Assembly (NCBI GenBank): GCA_040429635.1
Contig: CP158972.1
Location: forward strand, 3,355,501 to 3,419,500
Length of the DNA stretch: 64,000 nt
Direction of reading: 5' to 3'
Source: Tamlana crocina
GTDB taxonomy: Bacteria; Bacteroidota; Bacteroidia; Flavobacteriales; Flavobacteriaceae
Below, piece by piece: positions 1 through 8,710 of this stretch. A model generated the notes under the pieces. That model was not told the DNA's origin and did not search any database. It was given only the letters and a program-made list of their open reading frames with translations. A program made the translations under genes and the position numbers. Each line of letters opens with the position of its first letter. Position 1 is the first letter of the stretch.

Positions 1-259
1 TTTGTAAAATATCATTACTATTGAGATAATTGGATGTTTCATTCTTAGCCGAAAACACTTTAAAATCGTATCCATCAAAACGGCTTACACCTCCAAATGT
101 ACCTAACCATAAAAAACCTTTATCGTCTTGAACAATACTTCTAACAGAATTATGAGACAAACCCTTTGTTTCGTTATAATGCTCAAAATATAGCTCTTGA
201 CCAATACCTTTAAAACAAAACAATAAAATTATAGTGTATAAGAATTTAGTTTTGAACAT
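1..259 (-). CDS. N-terminus of a sensor/regulator with two-component-regulator propeller repeats (partial, cut by window start)
   Basis: The reading frame starts at the ATG at 259 on the minus strand and runs off the left edge, giving about 86 residues. It begins with a signal-peptide-like stretch (MFKTKFLYTIILLFCFKGIG). Next come the motif GLSHNSVRSIVQDDKGFLWL and then GTFGGVSRFDGYDFKVF, which is the typical first blade of Reg_prop (PF07494) repeats. In Bacteroidota such repeats form the periplasmic sensor of hybrid two-component systems (HTCS), which bind an oligosaccharide and activate the neighbouring PUL through a cytoplasmic AraC domain. The kinase and DNA-binding parts lie outside the window, so an HTCS is likely but a simpler propeller sensor kinase cannot be excluded. 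It is the first candidate for the activator that reads the shared promoter motif described elsewhere. Confidence 0.8.
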   Translation of the reverse strand, partial: MFKTKFLYTIILLFCFKGIGQELYFEHYNETKGLSHNSVRSIVQDDKGFLWLGTFGGVSRFDGYDFKVFSAKNETSNYLNSNDILQ

Positions 260-264
260 GATAA

Positions 265-346
265 CTACTGTAATTGATTTATTTTAACTTTACTGTTGCT
301 TAAATTAATAAAATTAACGCTTGGTACTCTTTTTAAATACTTTTTG
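265..346 (-). pseudogene. C-terminal remnant of a metallophosphoesterase gene
   Basis: Read on the minus strand, this stretch encodes KKYLKRVPSVNFINLSNSK followed by VKINQLQ and a TAG at 265-267. It closely resembles the last residues of the intact metallophosphoesterase at 58783-60579, which end KKFLYGAPSTNFSINLSNSK then IVIKKIK. One codon is missing in the remnant. No continuation upstream keeps the frame, so this is the tail of a lost or rearranged paralogue. It ends only 5 nt before the start codon of the propeller-sensor gene. The similarity was judged by eye on about 25 residues. Confidence 0.6.
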
Positions 347-372
347 TAAGTTAAACGAAGTCCGCACTTTTT

Positions 373-537
373 TTATTCCATTCTAAATTTATACCAATCA
401 TCTTGATTTGGGGTTTTCAAAAAAGTAAAAAACAAACAATTAGATTTACTCTTGACCTTGGTTATTCTAAACCAACAAGCATGATAGCCACGTTTTAATA
501 GCTCTACCTTAATCCCCTTAACCCGTAATTCACAAAA
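373..537 (-). pseudogene. Possible decayed coding fragment, family not recognised
   Basis: An open stretch of about 54 codons on the minus strand ends with TAA at 373-375 and has no usable start codon; it is bounded upstream by TAG at 538-540. It reads in part KVELLKRGYHACWFRITKVK and, near its end, TPNQDDWYKFRME. The alternating hydrophobic and aromatic pattern resembles the C-terminal beta-sandwich of a secreted protein. A second short frame just upstream (about 540-620) could be the frameshifted front part. The remaining sequence up to 861 shows no gene. I do not recognise the family, and a chance open frame is possible. Confidence 0.25.
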
Positions 538-861
538 CTACACTTAAAATTACTTCTATTGATGGACATATGATATGGTTTTCTAACCATCGTTTTAATG
601 CAACTGAATTAATCATTTATGATAAACTCTTTTACTGTCCCTAAAAATCCCACCCATCTTCTCAACTGTAAATTTAAACTAATGGTGTTTTATAAACTAA
701 AATTTATTTCTAAGCTTCTTCTCAAAGTTTGTAAAAAAATTCCTTTTTCATTTTAACATAATTAAAAGATAAATAATATTAATTCTATTCTCCTTTTGTT
801 CCGTCTAAGATAAAAAGTTCAATACTGCTAAAATTTGCAAAATATTTTTCATTAAAATGAT

Positions 862-3552
862 TTAGTTATAAATTGGTTTACTGACGGATTCATTCCTGTT
901 TTCTAACTTGGCTCCCCACTCCTTATTTGGTTTGGGCCCCATTTCGAATTCTAAAGTGCTACCGGCCATAATATCATCATGATGAATCCATGATTTTGTA
1001 TAGGATTTCCCATCAAGAGTTGCCGATTGGATATACACATTTTCTTGTGAATTATTATGTGCAATGATGGTAAATTGTTTTCCGTTTGATAATTTCAAAC
1101 TAACTTTATCAAACATGGGGCTTCCAATTTGATACGTTGGGCTACCGGGGCACGTTGGGTAAAAGCCCATACTCCCAAAAATATACCACGACGACATTTG
1201 TCCGCAATCTTCATTACCCGGTAACCCTCCGGGTCCCGATGAAAAGTTTTCATTTAGTAAGGTTCTAATCAGTTTTTGGGTTTTCCAAGGTGCCCCAATG
1301 TAATTATACAAATAAGGTGAGTGCATGGAGTATTCATCGCCCACATAATAAAAATCGTTTTCAAAAAAATGGTCTAGGTAGGTCTCAAGAGCCTCATCTC
1401 CTCCCATAAAATTGGCAAGCCCTTGTACATCATGTGGTGCAAAGAGTGTAATATTTCTAAAATAATTTTCCCTATCCTTATCGGAACCGTACGCCCAACC
1501 ACTAATAGAAGGGTCTGTAGCACTTCGCCAACTACCATCGGCATTACGCCCTCGCACCAACTTTGTTTCGGGGTCTAAAAAGTTTTTGTAATAAAGTGAA
1601 CGCTTTATGTATTCTTCGTATACTGCTTCTTTACCCATAGCTTTGGCCATTTGTGCAATACAATAATCATCATAGGCAAACTCTAAGGTTCTAATGGCTG
1701 ACTCACCATGTCTATCAGTAGGTACATAACCCAATTTTTGATAATCTATAATACCTACCCGAGCCACGTAGTTTCCTGTACCTGCTGTTGTTCCATTTTT
1801 TAACATGGCTTCAAAAGCCTTTTCTGTATCATAATCTCGAATGCCCTTTATGTAGGCATCGGCAACAACCGCATCGGCATGGGTACCATGCATGATATTG
1901 GAATACCCCGGACTAGGCCACTTGGGCATCCATCCACCTTCATCATAAGAATTTAATAGGGCGGTAATCATTTCTGAAACTTTTTCAGGTTCGAGTAAAA
2001 TAAGTAAAGGGTGCTCTGAACGAAAGGTATCCCAAATTGAAAAATCGGTGTACATCATCCCGGGCATCACTTTGCCATTGAAAGCGCTGTAGTGATAACC
2101 ATCTTCTGTGATGTTTCTTGGCAGCAATAAACTGCGCTGTAAGGCTGTATAGAATATTTTCTTTTGGTCTTCTTGAGCTTCAATTTGTATTTTTTCTATG
2201 GCCTTATTCCATGCTTCTTTAGTAGCTTGTGCCGTTTTGTCAAAATCCCAATGATTAATTTCATTTTCTAAATTCTTTCTTGCTTGTGCTATGTTTATAA
2301 AAGAGGTGCCCATCTTTACCTGAACCTTTTCATCTTCTTCTGTTTTAAAAGAAACATGAACCGCCGAGGCCTCTGCCCCATTTGTAGCCATTTGCATTAA
2401 TTTAGATGTATTAAAAGATGCCGGTTGTGCACAACCAAATTTTAAAGTGCCTCCACCATAATAATCATAGTATTCAATTTTTATTTTATAAGATTCCCCA
2501 GCCTTCAAATTCATACTAAAATCATCTGTGGTAGCACCTCGATTAACCCAAGAATTTATAACTAGTGTATCGTTGACAAATAAACGAACGCCATCATCTG
2601 AAGTCACATAAAATGTATGTTGCCCGGATTGTTTTGCAATAAGCTCTCCCGTATATCTCACTGAAAACAGGTCTGCATTGATAGTACTCGCGGGAGCTCC
2701 CGACCATTCGAAATCAATGGAGGAATCTATGCGTTGCAAATTCGGTTTTCCCGAAAGCTCCATATTATTGTAGAATTCTGCCCTAAACCCGTCAGGGAAT
2801 AGTTGAATGGTTCTACCCAAATCTGGTTTTGCTACTAGGGCAAAATCTTCAAAAGGTTTACTAAATTTTGCAACAAAATAAGATGCAAATTCTCTGCCTG
2901 TATAGCCTTTATTACCTGCTCTACCGGTGTTGTCGGTATAGCCTTCTATTTCATTTTTCTCTGGATTTATACGAAAGTAGCCATGAGCCATTGGGTTATC
3001 GATGACAATATGAGATGCATCAGATTTGGGAAACGTAAATTGTAAAAACTTGGCTTTGGATACTGCCGTAAGTTCTGCCTTAATATCATAATCATCGAGT
3101 GTAACCGAATAATAATGAGGTTGTGCTATTTCAGAGTCATGGCTAAAATTGGATGCTCGGTCTTCGGGAGTTATCCTTAACTCGCCAACTAATGGCATTA
3201 TGGTTAAAGGTCCATACTCGGACATTGAAGCACCATTGGGATAATGCGTACTGCGGAATCCTTGAATTTTTTCGTTCTCCCACCAATACGGAATATCTTT
3301 TGTTGTGGTTTGGGGGCTTATTTGGGTCATAGCAAAGGGTAAACCAACGCCCGGATATACATGACCCTGGGGCAACTCCGCTTGGCTAAGCGTAGACTTT
3401 CCTGACCATGGTTTTGTACCTATTCTGGTGTCGATATTTTGTATTAAGTCCTGAACAGGAACATTATTCTCTTGTTGATTTTTGGTTTGACAACTAAAAA
3501 ACCATAAAACTAAAGCGCCTAGAATGAAGTATTTGTATTTATTTTTTCTCAT
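862..3552 (-). CDS. GH92 exo-alpha-mannosidase lipoprotein with inserted PA14 domain
   Basis: Calcium-dependent GH92 enzymes remove terminal alpha-linked mannose with inversion. This protein has 896 residues against about 750 for its relatives in this window. A lipoprotein signal ends at FFSC (Cys about 21). The GH92 N-terminal domain starts at RIGTKPWSG and is interrupted at about residues 252-375 by a PA14 domain (FRAEFYNNMELSG, then YVTSDDGVRLFVNDTLV and GGTLKFG). The catalytic domain ends with GNEDCGQMSSWYIFGSMGFY near residue 779. The candidate general-acid Glu lies in the segment ENYFRNITLFAPHD, clearly diverged from the usual EGNAWQxxWFVPHD. It is 55 nt downstream of the CoA-transferase gene and probably in the same operon. 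The PA14 insert suggests extra glycan binding. Linkage specificity cannot be read from the sequence. Confidence 0.9.
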   Translation of the reverse strand: MRKNKYKYFILGALVLWFFSCQTKNQQENNVPVQDLIQNIDTRIGTKPWSGKSTLSQAELPQGHVYPGVGLPFAMTQISPQTTTKDIPYWWENEKIQGFRSTHYPNGASMSEYGPLTIMPLVGELRITPEDRASNFSHDSEIAQPHYYSVTLDDYDIKAELTAVSKAKFLQFTFPKSDASHIVIDNPMAHGYFRINPEKNEIEGYTDNTGRAGNKGYTGREFASYFVAKFSKPFEDFALVAKPDLGRTIQLFPDGFRAEFYNNMELSGKPNLQRIDSSIDFEWSGAPASTINADLFSVRYTGELIAKQSGQHTFYVTSDDGVRLFVNDTLVINSWVNRGATTDDFSMNLKAGESYKIKIEYYDYYGGGTLKFGCAQPASFNTSKLMQMATNGAEASAVHVSFKTEEDEKVQVKMGTSFINIAQARKNLENEINHWDFDKTAQATKEAWNKAIEKIQIEAQEDQKKIFYTALQRSLLLPRNITEDGYHYSAFNGKVMPGMMYTDFSIWDTFRSEHPLLILLEPEKVSEMITALLNSYDEGGWMPKWPSPGYSNIMHGTHADAVVADAYIKGIRDYDTEKAFEAMLKNGTTAGTGNYVARVGIIDYQKLGYVPTDRHGESAIRTLEFAYDDYCIAQMAKAMGKEAVYEEYIKRSLYYKNFLDPETKLVRGRNADGSWRSATDPSISGWAYGSDKDRENYFRNITLFAPHDVQGLANFMGGDEALETYLDHFFENDFYYVGDEYSMHSPYLYNYIGAPWKTQKLIRTLLNENFSSGPGGLPGNEDCGQMSSWYIFGSMGFYPTCPGSPTYQIGSPMFDKVSLKLSNGKQFTIIAHNNSQENVYIQSATLDGKSYTKSWIHHDDIMAGSTLEFEMGPKPNKEWGAKLENRNESVSKPIYN

Positions 3553-3607
3553 AGTTTTAATTTATAAATGCCTAACAATCATTAAAAAGAACCGAAGCGC
3601 CATTTGT

Positions 3608-4810
3608 TTATCTCCTTTCTACGGTAACAATATTGCGATTAATTAATTCTTGAATTTCGAGCTGATTCAGGCCTATTTCTTTTAAAATTTCTTCACCATG
3701 TTCTCCCAACATTGGCGACGGACGCTTTATTCTTCCGGGAGTTTCACTCATAGTAAAAGGTATATTGGTAACCTTTACTTTTCCTGCTTTGGGGTGCTCT
3801 ACTTCAACAAATGTATTGTTATGAATTACTTGTGGGTCATGCTCAACTTCTGTTTGGTCGAGTACTTTCGCTACCCAAAGGTCTAATTCTAACATAATAT
3901 CCAACCATTCATCAGTAGTTTTTGTTACTGTAACAGCCTCTATTTCTGCATGAATTTTATCTCTTTTATCATACAGTATTTGGCTATCATTATATTTCAT
4001 CAAAGCATCCTCTCCTAGTGCTTCAACAAGTTTTGGCCATGGATTCATAGCTATAGCTAAATAGCCATCGCTTGTTTTATATGTACCGAAAGGAGCTCCA
4101 TTACCGGGATGCCCAATTTTAGATTCTGGTCTTACATAAGACGTTTGTAAATTTTGAAGGGCAAAAAAATCCTGCATCTGAAATGCTATGGCTGATGATA
4201 ATAAATTTGTTTTAATTTCTTGCCCCTTGCCTGTTTTCTCCCTGTAATACAAGGCAGAAAGAATAGCATAAACAGAATTTAAACCATTAACTTGGTCGCA
4301 AAGCGCAGTACCTAAAACGATAGGCCCATCGTTCTTTTTGCCACTGGTCATCGTTGCGCCACTAATACTTTGCACCAATAAATCTTGTCCTGGCCTATCT
4401 AAATAAGGACCATCTGCTCCCCATCCGCTTGCGGAACAATAAATAATACTAGGATTTATTTTTTTTATGTCTTCATATCCAAAGCCCAATCTTGCCATGA
4501 CGCCAGGTCTGAAGTTTTCAACTAACACATCTGCTTCTTTAGCTAGCTTGTAAATAACTTCTTTTCCTTCTTCAGATTTAATATCTATAGATAATGACCT
4601 CTTATTTCTATTCCAAGCCATAAAACAAGGCGACTCATCTTTGGCTATCCATTTGTTTAAAAATGTCATTGCTCTGTAAATATCCCCAGAACCATTTCTT
4701 TCAATTTTTATGATATCGGCTCCTAAATCGCCCATCATTTGGGTTGCATAAGGTCCTTGTAGTAACTGCGAAAAATCTAAAACTTTTACACCTTCAAGTG
4801 CTTCTTGCAT
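3608..4810 (-). CDS. Class III (CaiB/BaiF family) CoA-transferase
   Basis: Family III CoA-transferases move CoA between carboxylic acids through an aspartyl-CoA thioester. The 400-residue length is usual for the family. The N-terminal motif GVKVLDFSQLLQGPYATQMM, the segment VENFRPGVMARLGFGYED and the catalytic Asp in RPGQDLLVQSISG (about residue 143) are all present. It is a cytoplasmic protein without a signal peptide. It is the first gene of a two-gene unit with the PA14-containing GH92. Its promoter region carries the 15-nt motif shared with the PUL operons (4921-4935), which suggests co-regulation with N-glycan use. No acyl-CoA pathway gene lies nearby, so donor and acceptor are unknown. 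Confidence 0.85.
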   Translation of the reverse strand: MQEALEGVKVLDFSQLLQGPYATQMMGDLGADIIKIERNGSGDIYRAMTFLNKWIAKDESPCFMAWNRNKRSLSIDIKSEEGKEVIYKLAKEADVLVENFRPGVMARLGFGYEDIKKINPSIIYCSASGWGADGPYLDRPGQDLLVQSISGATMTSGKKNDGPIVLGTALCDQVNGLNSVYAILSALYYREKTGKGQEIKTNLLSSAIAFQMQDFFALQNLQTSYVRPESKIGHPGNGAPFGTYKTSDGYLAIAMNPWPKLVEALGEDALMKYNDSQILYDKRDKIHAEIEAVTVTKTTDEWLDIMLELDLWVAKVLDQTEVEHDPQVIHNNTFVEVEHPKAGKVKVTNIPFTMSETPGRIKRPSPMLGEHGEEILKEIGLNQLEIQELINRNIVTVERR

Positions 4811-4886
4811 TTTTTCTATTATTATGTGTTTTCAAATAAGTTCTTAATATAGATACTATAATTACCAGAAATTGAAATATCTACAT

Positions 4887-4935
4887 TAAAGATAATTTTC
4901 AGTTTTTTAGTAAAATTAACATTTCGACGAACAAC
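4887..4935 (-). promoter_or_regulatory. Shared PUL motif (site 1) and -7-like box upstream of the CoA-transferase operon
   Basis: On the minus strand the motif GTTGTTCGTCGAAAT occupies 4935-4921. It is identical over 15 nt to the site upstream of the NagB fusion gene. A -7-like box TATCTTTA (4894-4887, 7 of 8 matches to TAnnTTTG) begins 41 nt further on. The start codon is at 4810. Confidence 0.6.
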
Positions 4936-5019
4936 AACATTAACAACCTTATTCGTAAAGTAAACTCCAACTATTTAGGAATCATGATTTATCTGTCCAT
5001 AAAGTTGACAAATATTTTA

Positions 5020-5104
5020 GTTGATGTATGTTATTTTTTTCAATATATTTGAAAACTAAACCGATTTAGTTGTTTATATTAATTTAAAACTAAACCGATT
5101 TAGT
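5020..5104 (+). promoter_or_regulatory. Promoter with two LacI-type operators for the tandem GH38 operon
   Basis: A -33 element TTG at 5021-5023 is followed after 20 nt by a perfect -7 box TATATTTG (5044-5051), as in Bacteroidota promoters. Two identical 16-bp operators ACTAAACCGATTTAGT lie at 5055-5070 and 5089-5104, with centres 34 bp apart. Each is a near-perfect palindrome around a central CG, typical of LacI/PurR-family sites. The first covers the expected transcription start and the second lies in the leader, 37 nt before the ATG at 5142, so repression is the likely mode. The sites differ from the TTAACCGGTTAA sites around the lacI gene of this window. Confidence 0.75.
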
Positions 5105-5141
5105 AAAAGTCAAACTTACAAAAAACAATGAACAAAACACT

Positions 5142-8100
5142 ATGAAATTTATCGTTGCTATTATTTTATGTATTACAACAAGCGTTAATGCTAATCACTT
5201 CAACAAGAGTTCTGTACTTTTTTTTCACGAGGGCAACAGTAATAGTCATATTCAAGAGCTTAACACCAATTATAAGCTCTATAATGTTTGCAAAAATGAT
5301 TTCGAAGGCTATACCAAACCTTTAAGCGGTAGAGAATTTGGGGCTTATGGTTGTATTAGAGAAGGCTTGTATACTTCACTATTTACACGTTCTAACAGTA
5401 ACGACGACCCCATTGCATTTCTTACCAGCAAAGTTCCTGTGGACTACAATGAAGATACCGCCACTTTTTTCATGATTAGTAACCTTTCTTTAAAACACAG
5501 AGACCATTTTGATATCCATGTTAATGGCAATTTTTTACTCACGTTTAAACCTAACAGAGAAGGGGTTTTAGAAATAACAGACCCTGTTTCCAAAAGTCGT
5601 GTTGAATTTATATTAGTAAAACGTGATGGTAATGGCGACGGTTATGGCGCCATGAGATTAACAGTACCAACTTCTTTTTTAAACAAGGGGGAATCAGCAA
5701 AAGTTACTATAGAAGGTCATAGAAAAAATGACAATGCTTGGGCAATGATTTTTATGGCAAATGACGCCGTTGAATACACTACGAAGTTAGCCCTTAATGG
5801 TGCATCCTTTGATATTAAAGAAAAAAACGGGCTACTGTATGTAGACGCCCCAACACATTTTGCTGGTAAAAAAGTGTACATAACCAGTGATGGTGTTAAA
5901 AGCCAAACCAAAACGCTTAAAGCTATTGGTGAATTAGCAAAAACTTCATTTAAAATTCCAGCACCTAAAACCAGTTTTTCCATTAGTTATGGTAATGAAA
6001 CCATGACCGTACTTTTTAAAAACAATCATGGCACCATCACAACAACTGATATCCAAGGGTCATATTTATTACACCACAATTGCAACTATAAAGATGAGTG
6101 GCGTGCTACCTTAACAAAACTTTACAGGCCTGAATTCTACGATACTTATGATGACTTTTTAGATAAAACTTATGCAAATGGTCAAGTATCCATCATGAAC
6201 TCTAGCCACCAAGATATTGCCTGGGTTCATAGACCTGAAGTGTGTATTATTCTCAGAGACACCATGCTATTAAAACCTGTTATTAGAGACGCATTTATTA
6301 GGGATGATTATGGTTTTGACATAGAAGATGGTCTGATGTTAAGGGAATATTTGAACCGTAATCCCGATTCAAAAGAAAAAATAACAACGCTTTTAAATAA
6401 GCAACTTATATCGGTTGGAGCCTCATACAACTGCCCCTACGAGGATATGTACGATGCCGAAGACCAAGTGCGCCAACTGTATCTGGGTAAAAAATGGGTA
6501 AAAAAGACATTTGGTGGTTACGATTCTAAAGTGTATTGGAATGTTGATGTACCGGGAAAAACATTGCAATTACCACAAATACTGAAAAAAGCGGGTGTGG
6601 ACTATATGGTTATTAGCCGTCATGCACGTGGTATGTTTCATTGGGCAAGTCCTGATGGAAGTTCTGTTTTTGCCTATTCTCCCGGACATTATGGCGTTGA
6701 TGAAACCATGCTAAGACGCGGAGAAATGAAAGACAAAATAAAATACGGTGCAGAACAAATTATGTTCTGGGAAAAGAACTTTGATACTGATAAAGTACAA
6801 ACTCCGCTACTCTCTAGCCAAGATATGTTACCCGCTATTGATTATTCTGACTATATCGAGGCTTGGAATTCATTTGAATCGATAAAAACCGAAGATGGCG
6901 AAACTCAAGACATCCATTTACCACCAATGGAATTAATGACGGTTGATGAGTACATGCCACTTGCAGAGAAACACGCCACCAAAGTAGATACCCTTATTGG
7001 AGAACGCCCCAATGTATGGGTATATATCCATGGCGCAGGGCACCATGAAGCCTTAACCGCTAGTAGGGAAGGCTCAAAATTATTGCCAGGCGCAGAAAAA
7101 TTCCTAGCCATTGCCAATAAATTAGACCCTGCTAAAATGCCTTATCCTTTTGAAGAATTTGATGAAGCGTGGCAAGCCAAAATATATCCAGACCATGGTT
7201 GGGGTGGTCATGATGGAGACGTCACTGACAATCTGTTTAAGGCTAATTTGGTGAAATCTAGAGTTATGGGGCAAAAGCTTTTGGATAGAGGTATTAATTT
7301 CATCGCTACCAAAATAAAGAAAAACGAAAAGTTAGGCATGCCTTTGGTTTTATTCAATAGTTTGTCATGGGATAGAATTGACCCCGTTACGACCAAAGTT
7401 CAATTTACGAAAGGTTCCTTTTTTAATGTTGGCGTAGTCACCTCAAAAAAAGAGCAAATTCATTCTCAAATCAGTAACCCTGAATACTATTCAGATGGCA
7501 GTCTAAAAAGTGCAGACATCACTTTTATAGCTACTGTACCATCGATAGGCTATGCTACATATTACCTTCAGAATAACCCTAATTCAAAAGGCATTACTAA
7601 AATCACCAGCAATACAAACCAATACGAAAACCCCTTTTACAAAGTTGATTTTGAAGACGGTGGTATTGCACAGGTTTATGATAAAGTTTTAAAGAAGAAC
7701 TTATTTAAAAATGACACTTTTAAGGCAGGCGAAATATTTACGATGGAATCTGTAGGAACAGGAGCTGGCGAATTTTCGGATGTGCAACAACCCACCATGA
7801 AAAATTTCGACCATGTGAGTAAACACAACCCAAAATGGGAAATTATAGAAAACGGGTTAGTTTATACAAAGTACAGATTAGAACAGCCCATTTTGCACGC
7901 CATAGTAAGGCAAGATGTTACCGTTTACCACGATTTAAAACGCATCTACTTTAATAATAGTTTGAGAAATTGGGATGGTAAATTGTACCGGGAATTTAGA
8001 ACCGCATTCCCCATCAATATGGATAACCCAGAGGTAGCTCACGAAGTACCTTTTGGCAATGTAAGGGTTGGAATAGACGAAATTGAAACTGCTGGGGACT

Positions 8101-8702
8101 TTTATACACCCCTATGCAAAAATGTTCGCCCAAGAGGTATTATAGACTGGATTTCGGCTACAGATGACGATATGACCGTAACCTTAAGCTCCTCTGTCTC
8201 GACAGCCGATTGGAAAGACCCAACAGGGCAAACCGACACCACAATTTTACAGAATTTATTGTTGGCTAGTAGAAGGTCTTGCCATTGGGAGGGCAACGAA
8301 TATTCGCAAGGAGGCGACCATTTTTATCATAATGTATTGACTTCTACAATTAAGGGTAGTGTTGAAGGCCAGAAAGTGGCCAAACAGGAAAATGAACCTA
8401 TTCAAGTGGTTGTAAACCCCATTACAACAGCAAAACCTTATTTATCTGAAAACTTAAGCTTCTTTTCCATAGATTCTGACAACATCATTATTACCACTAT
8501 CAAAAATGCTGAAGATACGGATGATGTCATTGCTCGCATGTACAATTTAAAGGATGGTAAAGAAACCCTAAACATAACTTCTTACTTTGATATTGATGGC
8601 TATAAACATACCAATATCATAGAGGAGGATGCAAAACCCATTTCATCAAATTTGGAAATAGGCAAATTTGCCATAGAAACCTTTAGTCTAGAAATTAAAT
8701 AA
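5142..8702 (+). CDS. GH38 alpha-mannosidase-like protein (first of tandem pair)
   Basis: GH38 enzymes are zinc-dependent retaining alpha-mannosidases. This protein has 1186 residues and an N-terminal signal peptide (MKFIVAIILCITTSVNA), so it is exported. An N-terminal region of about 340 residues with a beta-sandwich-like domain precedes the catalytic domain. The zinc motif appears as SSHQDIAW (His356, Asp358) and the probable nucleophile and zinc ligand as Asp469 in YWNVDVPGK. The central and C-terminal GH38 beta domains follow. The family motif is usually HxHxDxGW, so the first His is replaced by Ser here. It is 8 nt from its paralogue and probably co-transcribed from the operator-controlled promoter at 5020-5104. 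The linkage preference cannot be told. Confidence 0.85.
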   Translation: MKFIVAIILCITTSVNANHFNKSSVLFFHEGNSNSHIQELNTNYKLYNVCKNDFEGYTKPLSGREFGAYGCIREGLYTSLFTRSNSNDDPIAFLTSKVPVDYNEDTATFFMISNLSLKHRDHFDIHVNGNFLLTFKPNREGVLEITDPVSKSRVEFILVKRDGNGDGYGAMRLTVPTSFLNKGESAKVTIEGHRKNDNAWAMIFMANDAVEYTTKLALNGASFDIKEKNGLLYVDAPTHFAGKKVYITSDGVKSQTKTLKAIGELAKTSFKIPAPKTSFSISYGNETMTVLFKNNHGTITTTDIQGSYLLHHNCNYKDEWRATLTKLYRPEFYDTYDDFLDKTYANGQVSIMNSSHQDIAWVHRPEVCIILRDTMLLKPVIRDAFIRDDYGFDIEDGLMLREYLNRNPDSKEKITTLLNKQLISVGASYNCPYEDMYDAEDQVRQLYLGKKWVKKTFGGYDSKVYWNVDVPGKTLQLPQILKKAGVDYMVISRHARGMFHWASPDGSSVFAYSPGHYGVDETMLRRGEMKDKIKYGAEQIMFWEKNFDTDKVQTPLLSSQDMLPAIDYSDYIEAWNSFESIKTEDGETQDIHLPPMELMTVDEYMPLAEKHATKVDTLIGERPNVWVYIHGAGHHEALTASREGSKLLPGAEKFLAIANKLDPAKMPYPFEEFDEAWQAKIYPDHGWGGHDGDVTDNLFKANLVKSRVMGQKLLDRGINFIATKIKKNEKLGMPLVLFNSLSWDRIDPVTTKVQFTKGSFFNVGVVTSKKEQIHSQISNPEYYSDGSLKSADITFIATVPSIGYATYYLQNNPNSKGITKITSNTNQYENPFYKVDFEDGGIAQVYDKVLKKNLFKNDTFKAGEIFTMESVGTGAGEFSDVQQPTMKNFDHVSKHNPKWEIIENGLVYTKYRLEQPILHAIVRQDVTVYHDLKRIYFNNSLRNWDGKLYREFRTAFPINMDNPEVAHEVPFGNVRVGIDEIETAGDFYTPLCKNVRPRGIIDWISATDDDMTVTLSSSVSTADWKDPTGQTDTTILQNLLLASRRSCHWEGNEYSQGGDHFYHNVLTSTIKGSVEGQKVAKQENEPIQVVVNPITTAKPYLSENLSFFSIDSDNIIITTIKNAEDTDDVIARMYNLKDGKETLNITSYFDIDGYKHTNIIEEDAKPISSNLEIGKFAIETFSLEIK

Positions 8703-8710
8703 GAATAAAA

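Noticed and set aside
795-809. Sequence TTTGTTCCGTCTAAG resembling the shared PUL motif
   Set aside because: It needs an extra base to align and points toward the plus strand, where no gene follows. It could be a relic but cannot be counted as a site.
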